NCBI GenBank assembly: GCA_963744115.1
Contig: CAVUSI010000003.1
Span: 124,001 to 188,000 of the forward strand
Source of the DNA: Chersky-267 sp963744115
GTDB lineage: Bacteria > Chloroflexota > Limnocylindria > Limnocylindrales > CSP1-4
Reading direction: 5' to 3'
DNA length: 64,000 bases
Part shown: piece after piece, positions 41,443 through 55,092 of the stretch
How positions within the stretch are numbered: the stretch's first letter is position 1
Layout of the letters: the number at the start of each line of letters is the position of its first letter
Position numbers and translations under genes: made by a program
The notes under the pieces: model-generated
Database searches by the model: none
Told to the model about the DNA's origin: nothing
Seen by the model: only the letters and a program-made list of their open reading frames with translations

Positions 41443-41922
41443 GTGTCGATCCCCGTTCGCAGCCCCATCCGTCTCATCGACCCGCGCGGTCAGCGTTTCG
41501 GCGCCGCCGGGTCGGCCATCGTCCTCGCCATCGCGATCGTCCTCGACCTGCCGATCGTCGTGGCACTGGTGGCGCTCGCGCTCGGCGTGAGCTCGGCGCT
41601 CGGGACCCGTACCTTCGTCTTCGGCCGGCCGTGGCCGTACGTCCGTGACCTGTTGAAACTGGGGCCGCCGGCGGCGCCCGAGCCCGAGGTCGGTCCGCGA
41701 TTCGCCCAGGCGCTCGGCTTCACCTTCCTGGCGCTCGGCTTCGTCCTGCTCGTCGCCGGCGTCCGGCCCATCGGCTGGCTTCCGGTCCTCGCGGTGGTCG
41801 CCCTCCAGACGCTCCTCGCGACCACCGGCTACTGCCTCGGCTGCCGGTTGTACGGCCTCCAGTGGTGGGTCCCCGAGCAGTTCGACCGGTTCGTCCTGCG
41901 GCGGACGCCGACCGTCGACTGA
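41443..41922 (+). CDS. DUF4395-family membrane protein with CxxC
   Basis: 159 residues. PIRLIDPRGQRFGAAGSAIVLA at the N-terminus, FVFGRPWPYVRDLLKL in the middle and TGYCLGCRLYGLQWW near the end match DUF4395, with about four membrane helices and a CxxC facing a helix end. The GTG at 41443 is chosen because AGGAGA lies about 10 nt upstream; another GTG at 41422 lacks one. Lying third behind the riboswitch, it may act in sulfur handling, but its biochemical role is not established. Confidence 0.75.
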   Translation: MSIPVRSPIRLIDPRGQRFGAAGSAIVLAIAIVLDLPIVVALVALALGVSSALGTRTFVFGRPWPYVRDLLKLGPPAAPEPEVGPRFAQALGFTFLALGFVLLVAGVRPIGWLPVLAVVALQTLLATTGYCLGCRLYGLQWWVPEQFDRFVLRRTPTVD

Positions 41923-41964
41923 GCGGATCGATCGAGCGATCCGCCAACGGATCGCAACCGAGCG

Positions 41965-42828
41965 GTGGCGCATCCGACGCCGACGAGCCGCTCGCGAAGG
42001 CGTCATCCTGTGGACGTGAGCACAGCCACGGGTCGGTTCGAGGTGCCCGCCTCCGACGACGTCGTCTCGATCGACGGCGTGGCCGTGTCCCGCGGCGAGC
42101 CGCTGAAGATCCTGGTCGCCGACGACGAACCGGCGATGGTCGGCGTCATCGGCGCGATCCTCGGCAGCGCCGGGCATCGGATCATCGCCGCCTACGACGG
42201 GCGTGAGGCGATCCGCCGGTTCGAGGAGGATCGGCCGGACCTCGTCCTGCTCGATCTGGCGATGCCGGGGATGGACGGAGCGGACGTCTGTCGGCGGATC
42301 CGGGCCGCCGGTGACACGCCGATCATCGTCGTTTCCGGCGAGAGCGACCTCGGGGTCACCGTGGAGCTGCTCGACGCCGGCGCGGACGACTACATCCGCA
42401 AGCCGTTCCGGGCCGCCGAGCTCCTCGCCCGGACCCGGACCGTCGTCCGGCGCCAGCGACGGGCCCCGTCGCGCGACGGCTGGCTGGTCGACCGCAACCG
42501 TCACGAGTTGACCTGGATCGGCCGCCGCGTGGAGCTGACCGTGACCGAGTTCCGGCTCATGTCACGGCTGGTCGACCGACTCGGCGAGGTCGTCGACCGA
42601 CGCGACCTGCTGGCCTACGCGTGGCCTGGGATCGAGAGCCCGGACCCGCTCTGGCTCAAGCCGCACATGGCACGCCTGCGGTCCAAGCTCATCGCCGTGG
42701 GCGCCCCGCTCCCGGTCCCGATCCGCGGGGTGGGATACCGGCTCGACGACGGGCCCGACGACCGACTCGGTGGCGCGACGGTCGCGAGCCCCGCATCCGA
42801 GTGGTCACCGACCGACGGCGAGGCGTAA
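41965..42828 (+). CDS. OmpR-type response regulator
   Basis: Up to 287 residues. Receiver domain with ILVADDEPAMVG, the phosphoacceptor Asp in PDLVLLDLAMPGMDG, IIVVSGES and the Lys of YIRKPFRAAEL; a C-terminal winged helix follows (LTVTEFRLMSRLVDRLGEVVDRRDLL, DPLWLKPHMARLRSKL, IRGVGYRL). The start is uncertain: GTG 41965, 42010 and 42016 are all in frame, and a CATCCT 6 nt before 42016 resembles the leaderless -10 elements elsewhere. It is a paralogue of the regulator at 56440-57144. The likely partner is the kinase at 44307-45611, across amtB. Confidence 0.85.
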   Translation: MAHPTPTSRSRRRHPVDVSTATGRFEVPASDDVVSIDGVAVSRGEPLKILVADDEPAMVGVIGAILGSAGHRIIAAYDGREAIRRFEEDRPDLVLLDLAMPGMDGADVCRRIRAAGDTPIIVVSGESDLGVTVELLDAGADDYIRKPFRAAELLARTRTVVRRQRRAPSRDGWLVDRNRHELTWIGRRVELTVTEFRLMSRLVDRLGEVVDRRDLLAYAWPGIESPDPLWLKPHMARLRSKLIAVGAPLPVPIRGVGYRLDDGPDDRLGGATVASPASEWSPTDGEA

Positions 42829-42962
42829 CCGTCGCGGCGCCGACGCGCCACCCCCTGAGCCTCGAATCGGGCAGCCCACGCGCCTAGCCTCTGATTGGAT
42901 CGCCCTCGCCCCAGCCTGACGATCGTCGGACGCGAGGGTCCCACTGGAGTGAGGGTCGAGCG

Positions 42963-44282
42963 ATGCGAGATCGGATCAGACGCGGAACGATCGCCGCCGG
43001 GATCGGCGCGGCCTTGCTTGCGGTCCTGCCAGGGACGGCGGCCGCTGCCGACGGCTCGAAGATCGACACCGGCGACACGGCCTGGATGCTGATGTCGACG
43101 GCCCTGGTCATGATCATGCTCCCGGGTCTCGCGCTGTTCTACGGCGGTCTCGTGCGGCGCAAGAACGTGCTGTCGACGATCATGCACAGCTTCTTCGGGC
43201 TGGCCATCGTCAGCATCGTCTGGGTCCTCATCGGCTTCACCCTCGCGTTCGGCCCCGATGTCGGTGGGGCCGGGCTCATCGGCAACCTCGACTACGTCGG
43301 CTTCAACAACGTCGGCCAGGCGCCGAGCACTGTCTACGCCGTGACGATCCCGTTCCTCCTGTTCGCCGGGTTCCAGCTGATGTTCGCGGCGATCACGCCG
43401 GCGCTCATCACCGGAGCGTTCGCCGAACGGAAGCGGTTCGGGGCGTTCGTCCTGTTCACGATCATGTGGTCGATCCTGGTCTACTCGCCGATCGCCCACT
43501 GGGTCTGGTCGGTCGACGGCTGGCTGTACAAGCTCGGCGCGCTCGACTTCGCGGGCGGCACGGTCGTCCACGTCAGCTCCGGCGTGTCCGCGCTGATCGT
43601 CGCGATCCTCATCGGCAAGCGCGTCCTCAACGGCGAGAGCACCGAGCCGCATGACGTGCCGATGACCGTCCTCGGGGCGGGGCTGCTGTGGTTCGGTTGG
43701 TTCGGCTTCAACGCCGGCTCGGCCCTGACCGCGGGCGGCCTGGCCGCGAGCGCCTTCGTCGTGACCAACACCGCCGCCGCCGCCGCGACGATCACCTGGG
43801 TCGGTGCGAGCTACCTCCACAAGCGCAAGGTCAGCGTCGTCGGGGCCGCCTGCGGCGCCGTCGCCGGGCTGGTCGCGATCACCCCTGCGTCGGGCTTCGT
43901 GACCGTCGGCGGAGCGTTGATCATCGGCCTCGTGGCCGGCGGGCTGTGCTACAGCGCGACCCTGCTTCGGGCGCGGATCAAGGTGGACGACGCCCTCGAC
44001 GTGTTCGCGGTCCACGGCGTCGGCGGGATGTTCGGGGCGGTGGCCACGGGCGTGTTCGCCACGGCCGCCGTCCAGCAGGCCTACAGCGGGCTGATCGACG
44101 GGAACCCGCAGCAGGTCCTGATCCAGATCGTCGCGGTCGGGGCGACCGTCGGCTACGCGGTGGTGGCGACGTTCCTCATCGTCAAGGTCGTCGACGTGAT
44201 CCTCGGGATCCGCGTCCCCGGCGTCCAGGAGGAGGCCGGCCTCGACCTCGCCGTCCACGGCGAGGCGGCCTACCAGGTCTAG
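42963..44282 (+). CDS. amtB: Ammonium transporter AmtB
   Basis: 439 residues with a cleavable-looking signal (to about ...AAAAD) and eleven helices. Signature positions are ALFYGGLVRRKNVLS, AFAERKRFGAFV, the first pore His in GGTVVHVSSGVSAL, WFGWFGFNAGSAL and the second pore His in VFAVHGVGGMFGA. It conducts NH4+/NH3 into the cell. No glnK PII gene follows, unlike most amtB loci; instead a response regulator precedes and a kinase lies convergent. A GAGG-containing Shine-Dalgarno precedes the ATG, and TAGCCT at 42885 could be its -10. Confidence 0.93.
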   Translation: MRDRIRRGTIAAGIGAALLAVLPGTAAAADGSKIDTGDTAWMLMSTALVMIMLPGLALFYGGLVRRKNVLSTIMHSFFGLAIVSIVWVLIGFTLAFGPDVGGAGLIGNLDYVGFNNVGQAPSTVYAVTIPFLLFAGFQLMFAAITPALITGAFAERKRFGAFVLFTIMWSILVYSPIAHWVWSVDGWLYKLGALDFAGGTVVHVSSGVSALIVAILIGKRVLNGESTEPHDVPMTVLGAGLLWFGWFGFNAGSALTAGGLAASAFVVTNTAAAAATITWVGASYLHKRKVSVVGAACGAVAGLVAITPASGFVTVGGALIIGLVAGGLCYSATLLRARIKVDDALDVFAVHGVGGMFGAVATGVFATAAVQQAYSGLIDGNPQQVLIQIVAVGATVGYAVVATFLIVKVVDVILGIRVPGVQEEAGLDLAVHGEAAYQV

Positions 44283-44296
44283 CCCGTCATCGGGTC

Positions 44297-44321
44297 CCGG
44301 GCGGTTTCAGGCGCCGCCCGG
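44297..44321 (+). terminator. Hairpin after amtB
   Basis: An 8-bp perfect inverted repeat (44297-44304 and 44314-44321) with a 9-nt loop begins 15 nt after the amtB stop and overlaps the last codons of the convergent kinase gene. There is no U tract, so termination strength is uncertain. Confidence 0.4.
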
Positions 44322-45611
44322 CGACCCACCCGGCCCGTGCGAGGCAGCCAGCTCGAGCACGAACTGGCTGCCCGCCGGGATCCGGTCCTCGAGCCTGAGC
44401 TCGCCCTGCATCGCCCGCGCCAGGTGACGGGCGGCGAACAACCCGATCCCCGCCCCGCGCGGGGAGTCGTCGCGGCGGACGAACGGCTCGAACAACCGCT
44501 CCCGCCATTCGACGGGGATCCCCGGGCCGTCGTCGGTGACGGCGAGCAGGACACGACCGCCGTCGCGCCAGCCGAAGACCTCGATCCGACCCCCTGCCGG
44601 CGCGTACTTCGCGGCGTTCTCCAGGAGGTACTCGAGCAGCCGGCCGAGGAGCTCGGCCGAACCCATCGCCATGAGCGGCCGCTCGGGGAACGAGGCGCTC
44701 AACCGATGGCGGCGGAGGATCGACCCGAGCGAGGCGAGGATCGTCTCGACGACCGCGGCGATGTCGACGGGGCCGAGCGTCGGCGGTGGCTCGCGCAGGA
44801 CCCGCAGGCTGGCCAGGATCGAGTCGACCATCGAGTCGAGGCGATCGACCTGGCTCAACGCCTCCGCCTCCCAGCGGCTGGTCTGCCCGATCCCTGCCGC
44901 CCGGGTCTCCGCTTCGATCAGCTCGAGGCTGGCCCGGACGACGGCCAACGGCGTCCGCAGCTCGTGGGTCACGATCGTGACCAGGCTGGCCCTCGCCTCG
45001 TCGATCGCGCGAAGGCTGTCGACCTGCGCCTCCGCCTCGGCCTGCAGCCGGCCCTTCTCGACGATGCCGGCCAGGAGGACGGCCAGCGTCTCGAGGAAGC
45101 GGACGTCGCTCCGGCGGAAGGCTCGCCGGCGGACGGTCTGGACGTTGAGCACGCCGACGACCGCGTCGTTCCAGATCAGGGGGACCGAGCACATCGAGGT
45201 GAGGCGTGGCTCATCGAGGCCCTGGAGCCAGGCGAACCTCCGGTCGCGCCGGACGTTGAGGCTGACCTGCGGCGTCCGGCTGAGCGCCGCCCGGCCGGTG
45301 ATGCCCACGCCCATCGGCAGCCGGGCCACCCCGATCTGGTCGCGGTCGAGGCCGTTCGTGGCTGCCAGGGTGACCCCAGAGCCGTCCCGGTCGACCAGAT
45401 AGACCGAGCAGACCTCCGTGTCGGCCGCCGCGGTCGTCCGATCGATGATCGTCCGCATCAACTCGTCCCACGTCCGGGCGGACGTCGTCAGCCGGGCGAC
45501 CTCCTCGAGGAACGTCAGCTCGGCGAGCCGGCCTGCGGCTCGATCCGTCGGGCGCTCGGTCGGGCGACCGTGGGGGCCATCGATCGTGCCTCCACGTGGG
45601 CGTTCGGTCAC
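44307..45611 (-). CDS. GAF-domain sensor histidine kinase
   Basis: 434 residues, cytosolic. A GAF domain (about 30-185: LTTSARTWDELMRTII, TLAATNGLD, VGVLNVQT) is followed by a HisKA domain with the phosphoacceptor in THELRTPLAVVRASLELIE and an HATPase domain (LLEYLLENAAKYAPAGG, AVTDDGPGIPVEWRERLFEPF, GAGIGLFAARHLA). It has no membrane span, so it senses an internal ligand. A close paralogue lies at 57159-58460. Convergent with amtB and divergent from gltB, it probably partners the regulator at 41965. Confidence 0.87.
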   Translation of the reverse strand: MTERPRGGTIDGPHGRPTERPTDRAAGRLAELTFLEEVARLTTSARTWDELMRTIIDRTTAAADTEVCSVYLVDRDGSGVTLAATNGLDRDQIGVARLPMGVGITGRAALSRTPQVSLNVRRDRRFAWLQGLDEPRLTSMCSVPLIWNDAVVGVLNVQTVRRRAFRRSDVRFLETLAVLLAGIVEKGRLQAEAEAQVDSLRAIDEARASLVTIVTHELRTPLAVVRASLELIEAETRAAGIGQTSRWEAEALSQVDRLDSMVDSILASLRVLREPPPTLGPVDIAAVVETILASLGSILRRHRLSASFPERPLMAMGSAELLGRLLEYLLENAAKYAPAGGRIEVFGWRDGGRVLLAVTDDGPGIPVEWRERLFEPFVRRDDSPRGAGIGLFAARHLARAMQGELRLEDRIPAGSQFVLELAASHGPGGSPGGA

Positions 45612-45842
45612 GACCCGATCGTGAGCGGCGTCGCTGATCCGGTCAATGGCCGGTCCTCGGCAGGCCGGTCTCCGCGCACGGTCGTACCGAAACGGTGACC
45701 CGGTCGCAACCGAGCACCCACCCCGTCGCGCCCGTCTCGCGACGGACGGACCGGCGAGACGATCCTACGGTGGGCGTCCGATCCGAACGCGCGCGCAGCG
45801 GAGGACGCTCTGATCGCCAGGTCCGACCGCCACCGGACGCCG

Positions 45843-50417
<4,575 letters not shown>

Positions 50418-50466
50418 GCTGAGCGGTCGGCGCTGCCGGGCCGCCACCGTCCCGGAGGAGCCATCG

Positions 50467-53361
50467 ATGCCCGCCCGTCCGAACCCGGCCGTTCGCGGCG
50501 AGCCGCACGGGATCGGAACCGCCGGCGCGCGGGACCCGCTGGCCCGCGAGGTCCGCCTCCTCGGCTCGCTCCTCGGCCAGGTCATCGTCGAGCAGGAGGG
50601 CCTCGACCTGCTCGAGCTCGTCGAACGGGTCCGGCGCCGGACCATCGCGCTGCGTCGCGCCGAGGATGCCGCGGAGCGTGCCAGGCTGTCCGCGGAGCTC
50701 GACAGCCTCGACCTCCCGCGGGCGGAGGCGCTGATCCGCTCGTTCGGGTTGTACTTCCAGCTGGTCAACCTGGCCGAGGAGCGCCACCGCATCCGGACCC
50801 TGCGCCGGCGCGAGCGCGCGGCACGCGGCGGGATCCTCGACGACTCGGTGGCCGAGGCCGTCCGCCGGATCTGGCGGACCGGTCGCCGGGTCGAGGACAT
50901 CGTCGAGCTGGTCGGCCGGCTCGAGATCGGCCCCGTCCTGACGGCCCACCCGACCGAGGCTCGCCGGCGGACCCTCCTCGTGGCCCTGCGTCGCTGCCAT
51001 CGGCTGGTCGAGCGGCTCGACGATCCGCGCCTGACCCACGATGAGGACCTCGACATCCGGCGTCGGCTCCGCGAGGAGATCACCCTGCTCTGGCGGACCG
51101 CCGACCTTCGCTCGGTCGCGCCGACGCCCCTCGACGAGGTCCGGACGGCGATGACCTATTTCGACGAGACGCTGTTCACGGTCGTCCCGCGCCTGTATCG
51201 GGCCGTGGACGGGGCGCTCGATCCGCTCATCGAGGCGGAGCGCCGGCGGGCACTGGGGCGGGCCGGACGGCTCGAGGCCGAGGACCCGCCGGCCACCGAC
51301 GTCGATCGGACGGGGACGCGTGAACCCCTCGTGCCGGCCTTCTTCCGCTGGGGCAGCTGGATCGGGGGCGATCGCGACGGCAACCCGGCAGTGACGGCGG
51401 AGACGACCGGCCACGTCATGCGAATCCACGCCGACCACGTGATCCACGGGCATGAGGCGGTCGCCACCCGGCTGATGCAGACCGTCGCCTCGAGCAAGGC
51501 CATGGACCGCGTCGCGCCCGCCCTGGCCCGACGGCTGGTCGCCGACGACGACGCGCTGCCCGAGACGATGCGCCAGCTTCGCCGCCGGTTCCCCGACGAA
51601 CCCTACCGCCAGCGGTTCGGCGCGATCGCCGAGCGGCTGCGCCGGACCCGGGCCGGCCTGACCGCGGCGACGGGCGTCCCGCTCGGCGGTCGGTATCGCG
51701 ATCCGGCGGAGCTCATCGACGAGCTCGATGAGCTGGCCGCTGCGCTCGTCGAGGATCGTCTGGTCCGGGTGACATGGGGTGAGCTCCAGGACTTCCGTTG
51801 GCAGGTCGAGACGTTCGGGTTCCATCTCGCGGCGCTCGAAGTCCGTCAGCACAGGGGGGTCCACCAGGCGGCGCTCGCAGCGATCGCCCGGGGCGACCTT
51901 GAGACCGAGCTGCCGGGGGCGCCGGGGGTGACCGCGGCCGAGGTCCTCGCGACCTTCCGGTCGATCGCGGACACCCAGGCGCGGTTCGGCGACGCGTCGA
52001 CCGGGCGTTACATCATCAGCTTCACCAGGTCCGCCGCCGACGTCCTCGATGTCATGGAGCTGGCGCGCCTGGCCGGCGCCGCCGATCCGCCGGCGGCGGC
52101 GACCAGCGGGTTCGGCCCGGGCAGCCCCATCCTGGACGTGGTCCCGCTGTTCGAGTCGGCCGACGCGCTGGAGGGCTGTGCCGGGATCATCGACGCGCTC
52201 CTGGCCGACCCGGCGTACCGGGCCCATCTCGCGACGCGCGGGGACCGGCAGGAGGTCATGCTCGGCTACTCCGATTCGAACAAGGAGTCCGGGTTCCTCG
52301 CCGCCAACCGGCTTCTCTACCGGGCCCAGGCCGCCCTGGTCGACACCATCCATCGGCACGGTCTCCGATTGACCCTCTTCCACGGCCGCGGAGGCGCGAT
52401 CGGCCGGGGCGGCGGGCCGACGAACCGGGCGATCCTGGCCCAGGCTCCCGGCTCGATCGACGGGCGACTGCGGATGACCGAGCAGGGCGAGGTCATCGCC
52501 GCGAACTACGCGAACCCGGCGATCGCCCGCCGCCAGCTCGAGCAGCTGACCGCCGCGGTCCTGATCGCCTCGACCCCGGAGCACGATCGGCTGGTCGCCG
52601 AGGCCGGGGCGGCCGGGGCCGAGGCCATCGACGAACTGGCCGCGACGTCGGAGGGCGCCTATCGCCGCCTCGTCTGGGAGGACCCGGACTTTCCCGCGTT
52701 CTTCCGCGATGCGACCCCGATCCTGGAGATCTCGGCGCTCCGCCTCGGGTCGCGACCCGCCTCGCGCGGCCGGCGCAGCGCGATCGGGCCCGGGACGCCT
52801 GGAACGGGGCCCCAGCCACCGCTCACGATCGGTTCGTTGCGCGCCATCCCGTGGGGGTTCGCCTGGTCGCAGGCTCGCCTGAACCTGCCGGGGTGGTACG
52901 GCCTCGGATCGGCCCTCGAGGCGTACCGCGCCACGCACGGCGAAGCCGGTCTCGACCGGCTCGGCACTCTGTACCGGGCGTGGCCGCTGTTCGAGGCGAT
53001 CCTCGACAACGCCGAGATGACCCTCGCCAAGGCCGATATCGGCGTCGCGCGGCTGTACGCCGGGCTGGCCCGTGGACCGGGCGCGGAGCGGATCTGGGAG
53101 ACCATCGAGGCCGAGCACGAACGGACGGTCCGGCTCCTCCTCCGGGTGACCGGGCGTGACCACCTTCTCGACGGCCTGCCGGTCCTCCAGCGCTCGATCG
53201 AGCTGCGCAACCCGTACGTCGACTCGTTGTCGGAGCTCCAGGTGCGCCTGCTCGCCCGGCTGCGCGCGACGACCCCTGCGGACCCGGACCATGGCGAGCT
53301 CCTGCGCCTGGTCCAGCTGACGATCAACGGCATCGCCGCGGGCCTGCGCAACACCGGCTAG
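50467..53361 (+). CDS. ppc: Phosphoenolpyruvate carboxylase
   Basis: 964 residues. It converts PEP and bicarbonate to oxaloacetate, replenishing the TCA cycle. The catalytic His motif is VLTAHPTEARRRT (about 158-170), WIGGDRDGNPAVTAETT is next, the GYSDSNKESG Lys loop lies near 600 and FHGRGGAIGRGGGPTN near 640; the C-terminal NPYVDSLSELQV and RNTG end is complete. GGAGGAG lies before the ATG, and TACACT at 50405, inside the end of gltB, may be its -10. Being next to gltB, it would supply 2-oxoglutarate carbon for ammonium assimilation. Confidence 0.94.
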   Translation: MPARPNPAVRGEPHGIGTAGARDPLAREVRLLGSLLGQVIVEQEGLDLLELVERVRRRTIALRRAEDAAERARLSAELDSLDLPRAEALIRSFGLYFQLVNLAEERHRIRTLRRRERAARGGILDDSVAEAVRRIWRTGRRVEDIVELVGRLEIGPVLTAHPTEARRRTLLVALRRCHRLVERLDDPRLTHDEDLDIRRRLREEITLLWRTADLRSVAPTPLDEVRTAMTYFDETLFTVVPRLYRAVDGALDPLIEAERRRALGRAGRLEAEDPPATDVDRTGTREPLVPAFFRWGSWIGGDRDGNPAVTAETTGHVMRIHADHVIHGHEAVATRLMQTVASSKAMDRVAPALARRLVADDDALPETMRQLRRRFPDEPYRQRFGAIAERLRRTRAGLTAATGVPLGGRYRDPAELIDELDELAAALVEDRLVRVTWGELQDFRWQVETFGFHLAALEVRQHRGVHQAALAAIARGDLETELPGAPGVTAAEVLATFRSIADTQARFGDASTGRYIISFTRSAADVLDVMELARLAGAADPPAAATSGFGPGSPILDVVPLFESADALEGCAGIIDALLADPAYRAHLATRGDRQEVMLGYSDSNKESGFLAANRLLYRAQAALVDTIHRHGLRLTLFHGRGGAIGRGGGPTNRAILAQAPGSIDGRLRMTEQGEVIAANYANPAIARRQLEQLTAAVLIASTPEHDRLVAEAGAAGAEAIDELAATSEGAYRRLVWEDPDFPAFFRDATPILEISALRLGSRPASRGRRSAIGPGTPGTGPQPPLTIGSLRAIPWGFAWSQARLNLPGWYGLGSALEAYRATHGEAGLDRLGTLYRAWPLFEAILDNAEMTLAKADIGVARLYAGLARGPGAERIWETIEAEHERTVRLLLRVTGRDHLLDGLPVLQRSIELRNPYVDSLSELQVRLLARLRATTPADPDHGELLRLVQLTINGIAAGLRNTG

Positions 53362-53480
53362 AGCGTTCGGTCGGCGGTTCTGAAACCGGACGGGGGCCTA
53401 CCGGCGTAGCCCTTCTTGTCACTGGCGGTCCGCCGACGCGCCCACGCGGGCGCCAGGCCGCCTGGACCGGGAGGTCGCCG

Positions 53481-54566
53481 ATGATCCAGCGTCGAGCCAT
53501 CGCAGCCGGGGCCGCACTCGGGCTCCTCGTCCTATCGGCGGTGCCCGCAGCGGCAGCCGGCCCGCGACCGCCGAACGTCTATCAGACCCACGTCTACGTC
53601 TCCGACGGGACGATCGCAGCCGACCATGTCGATCCGAACCTGGTCAACGGCTGGGGCGTCGTCCATGGACCGACCACCCCGTGGTGGGTCGCCAACAACG
53701 GGACCGCCACGTCGACGCTCTACACCGGAGCGGGCGCACCGTTGCCGCTCGTCGTCAACGTCCCGGGCGCGCCGACGGGGACCGTCTTCAACGGCGGCAC
53801 GGGCTTCGTCGTCAGCAACGGCACTGCGTCCGGCCCGGCGCGCTTCCTGTTCGCATCGGAGGACGGCACGATCTCGGGCTGGAACCCAGGGGTCCCGGCG
53901 TCCAACCCTCCGGTCGCGTCGACGCAGGCGTTCGTCACGGCCGAGCACGGCAAGTCGATCTACAAGGGTCTCGCGATCGCGACCTGGAACGGGGCCGACT
54001 ACCTCTATGCGACGGACTTCCATCGCGGCCGGATCGACGTCTATGACAGCGCCTTCGTCCGCAGGCACTGGGAGCACGCGTTCGTGGATCCGCGGCTGCC
54101 GCGGCACTACGCGCCGTTCGGGATCCAGAACCTGAACGGGACCATCTACGTCACCTACGCCCGCCAGGATGCGGCCCGTTCGGACGAGATCGCCGGGATG
54201 GGGAAGGGCTTCGTGAGTGCCTTCGATGCACGCGGCCACTTCCTCGGTCGGGTCGCCTCGCGCGGCTCGTTGAACGCCCCCTGGGGCCTCGCCTGGGCGC
54301 CGGCCACCGGCTTCGGCCGGTTCAGCGGCGATCTGCTCGTGGGCAACTTCGGCAATGGCCGGATCAACGGCTATCGCTGGCTCAAGGGCCACTGGCACTT
54401 CGACGGGACCCTGCGGACCGCCGACGGCAAGGCCATCGTGGTCGACGGTCTGTGGGGGATCGGCTTCGGCAACGATGCCGCCGCCGGGCCATCCACCAGC
54501 CTGTACTTCGCCGCCGGCCCGGACGACGAGTCGCACGGCGCGTTCGGAGCCATCTGGGCCCCCTGA
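53481..54566 (+). CDS. Secreted TIGR03118-family protein
   Basis: 361 residues with a cleavable signal (to about AAAAG). The body matches TIGR03118 proteins: NPWG-like start VDPNLVNGWGVVHGPTTPWWVANNGT, FLFASEDGTISGWNPGV, YKGLAIATWNGADYLYATDFHRGRIDVYD and LLVGNFGNGRINGY, giving a six-bladed beta-propeller-like repeat pattern. There is no membrane anchor, so it is released or periplasm-like. GGGAGG precedes the ATG. The biochemical role is unknown for the family. A strong hairpin follows. Confidence 0.8.
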   Translation: MIQRRAIAAGAALGLLVLSAVPAAAAGPRPPNVYQTHVYVSDGTIAADHVDPNLVNGWGVVHGPTTPWWVANNGTATSTLYTGAGAPLPLVVNVPGAPTGTVFNGGTGFVVSNGTASGPARFLFASEDGTISGWNPGVPASNPPVASTQAFVTAEHGKSIYKGLAIATWNGADYLYATDFHRGRIDVYDSAFVRRHWEHAFVDPRLPRHYAPFGIQNLNGTIYVTYARQDAARSDEIAGMGKGFVSAFDARGHFLGRVASRGSLNAPWGLAWAPATGFGRFSGDLLVGNFGNGRINGYRWLKGHWHFDGTLRTADGKAIVVDGLWGIGFGNDAAAGPSTSLYFAAGPDDESHGAFGAIWAP

Positions 54567-54584
54567 GCGGGCCTCCTGGGAAGC

Positions 54585-54621
54585 ACGACGCGGGTCGCCC
54601 GACGTGGGTGGCCCGCGTCGT
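54585..54621 (+). terminator. Terminator-like hairpin after the TIGR03118 gene
   Basis: A 16-bp nearly perfect GC-rich inverted repeat (54585-54600 and 54606-54621) with a 5-nt loop starts 18 nt after the stop. It has no clear U tract. Confidence 0.55.
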
Positions 54622-54750
54622 CGTATCCCGTTCGCAACCGAACGGCCACGGGCTCGGCGCCGAACCGCGAGCCCGCTCGAGGCCATGATCGTCATGCTGC
54701 CCGGAGCCCATCCTCGAGGCGGCAAGGACCCGACAGATCGTGAGGCCCCG

Positions 54751-54999
54751 ATGATCCACCCGTCCGACCCCCAGCCCGTCTGGCCGCGTCTGGGCACGTC
54801 GATCGCCGGCGGCCCCGTCACCTGTGCGCTGTGTGGCTGCCGACTGACGACCGACGCGTCGGCCCTGACCGATCCGGAGGCGATCGTCTGGACCCACTTC
54901 TCGCCGCTCGGCGGGCGCGATGCGCGCGGATGCCGGGTCGCCTGCGTGGACCTCCCGCACGACGCCGCGGGCCGTGCCCTCCTGGGTGTGCCCGCCTGA
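54751..54999 (+). CDS. Small cysteine-containing hypothetical protein
   Basis: 82 residues. TCALCGCRLTT (about 24-34) and RGCRVACVDLP (about 61-71) provide five cysteines in a pattern compatible with metal binding. There is no signal or membrane segment. GAGG 5 nt before the ATG supports this start; an in-frame ATG at 54685 has no such site. It lies between two hairpins, so it is monocistronic. Not recognised as a known family. Confidence 0.55.
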   Translation: MIHPSDPQPVWPRLGTSIAGGPVTCALCGCRLTTDASALTDPEAIVWTHFSPLGGRDARGCRVACVDLPHDAAGRALLGVPA

Positions 55000-55056
55000 C
55001 CTGGACCAGCTAGCGGGTCGGTCGAGCCGCGCCGGCAGCCTCTCGACCGCCCGATC

Positions 55057-55086
55057 GAAGGGGCGCCATCCTCCTGGCGCCCCTTC
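55057..55086. terminator. Bidirectional terminator between convergent genes
   Basis: A perfect 12-bp inverted repeat (55057-55068 and 55075-55086) with a 6-nt loop lies between the small Cys protein and the opposing membrane protein; arms end GAAG/CTTC, so both directions give a short U-containing end. Confidence 0.7.
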
Positions 55087-55092
55087 GGACCG

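Noticed and set aside
45695..45842. A possible small gene between the kinase and gltB
   Set aside because: The frame is Arg-rich and continues out of phase under gltB; no ribosome site fits it.
53375..53430. GGGC...GCCC repeat after ppc as a terminator
   Set aside because: The arms are short and mismatched, and no U tract follows; chance is likely at this GC content.
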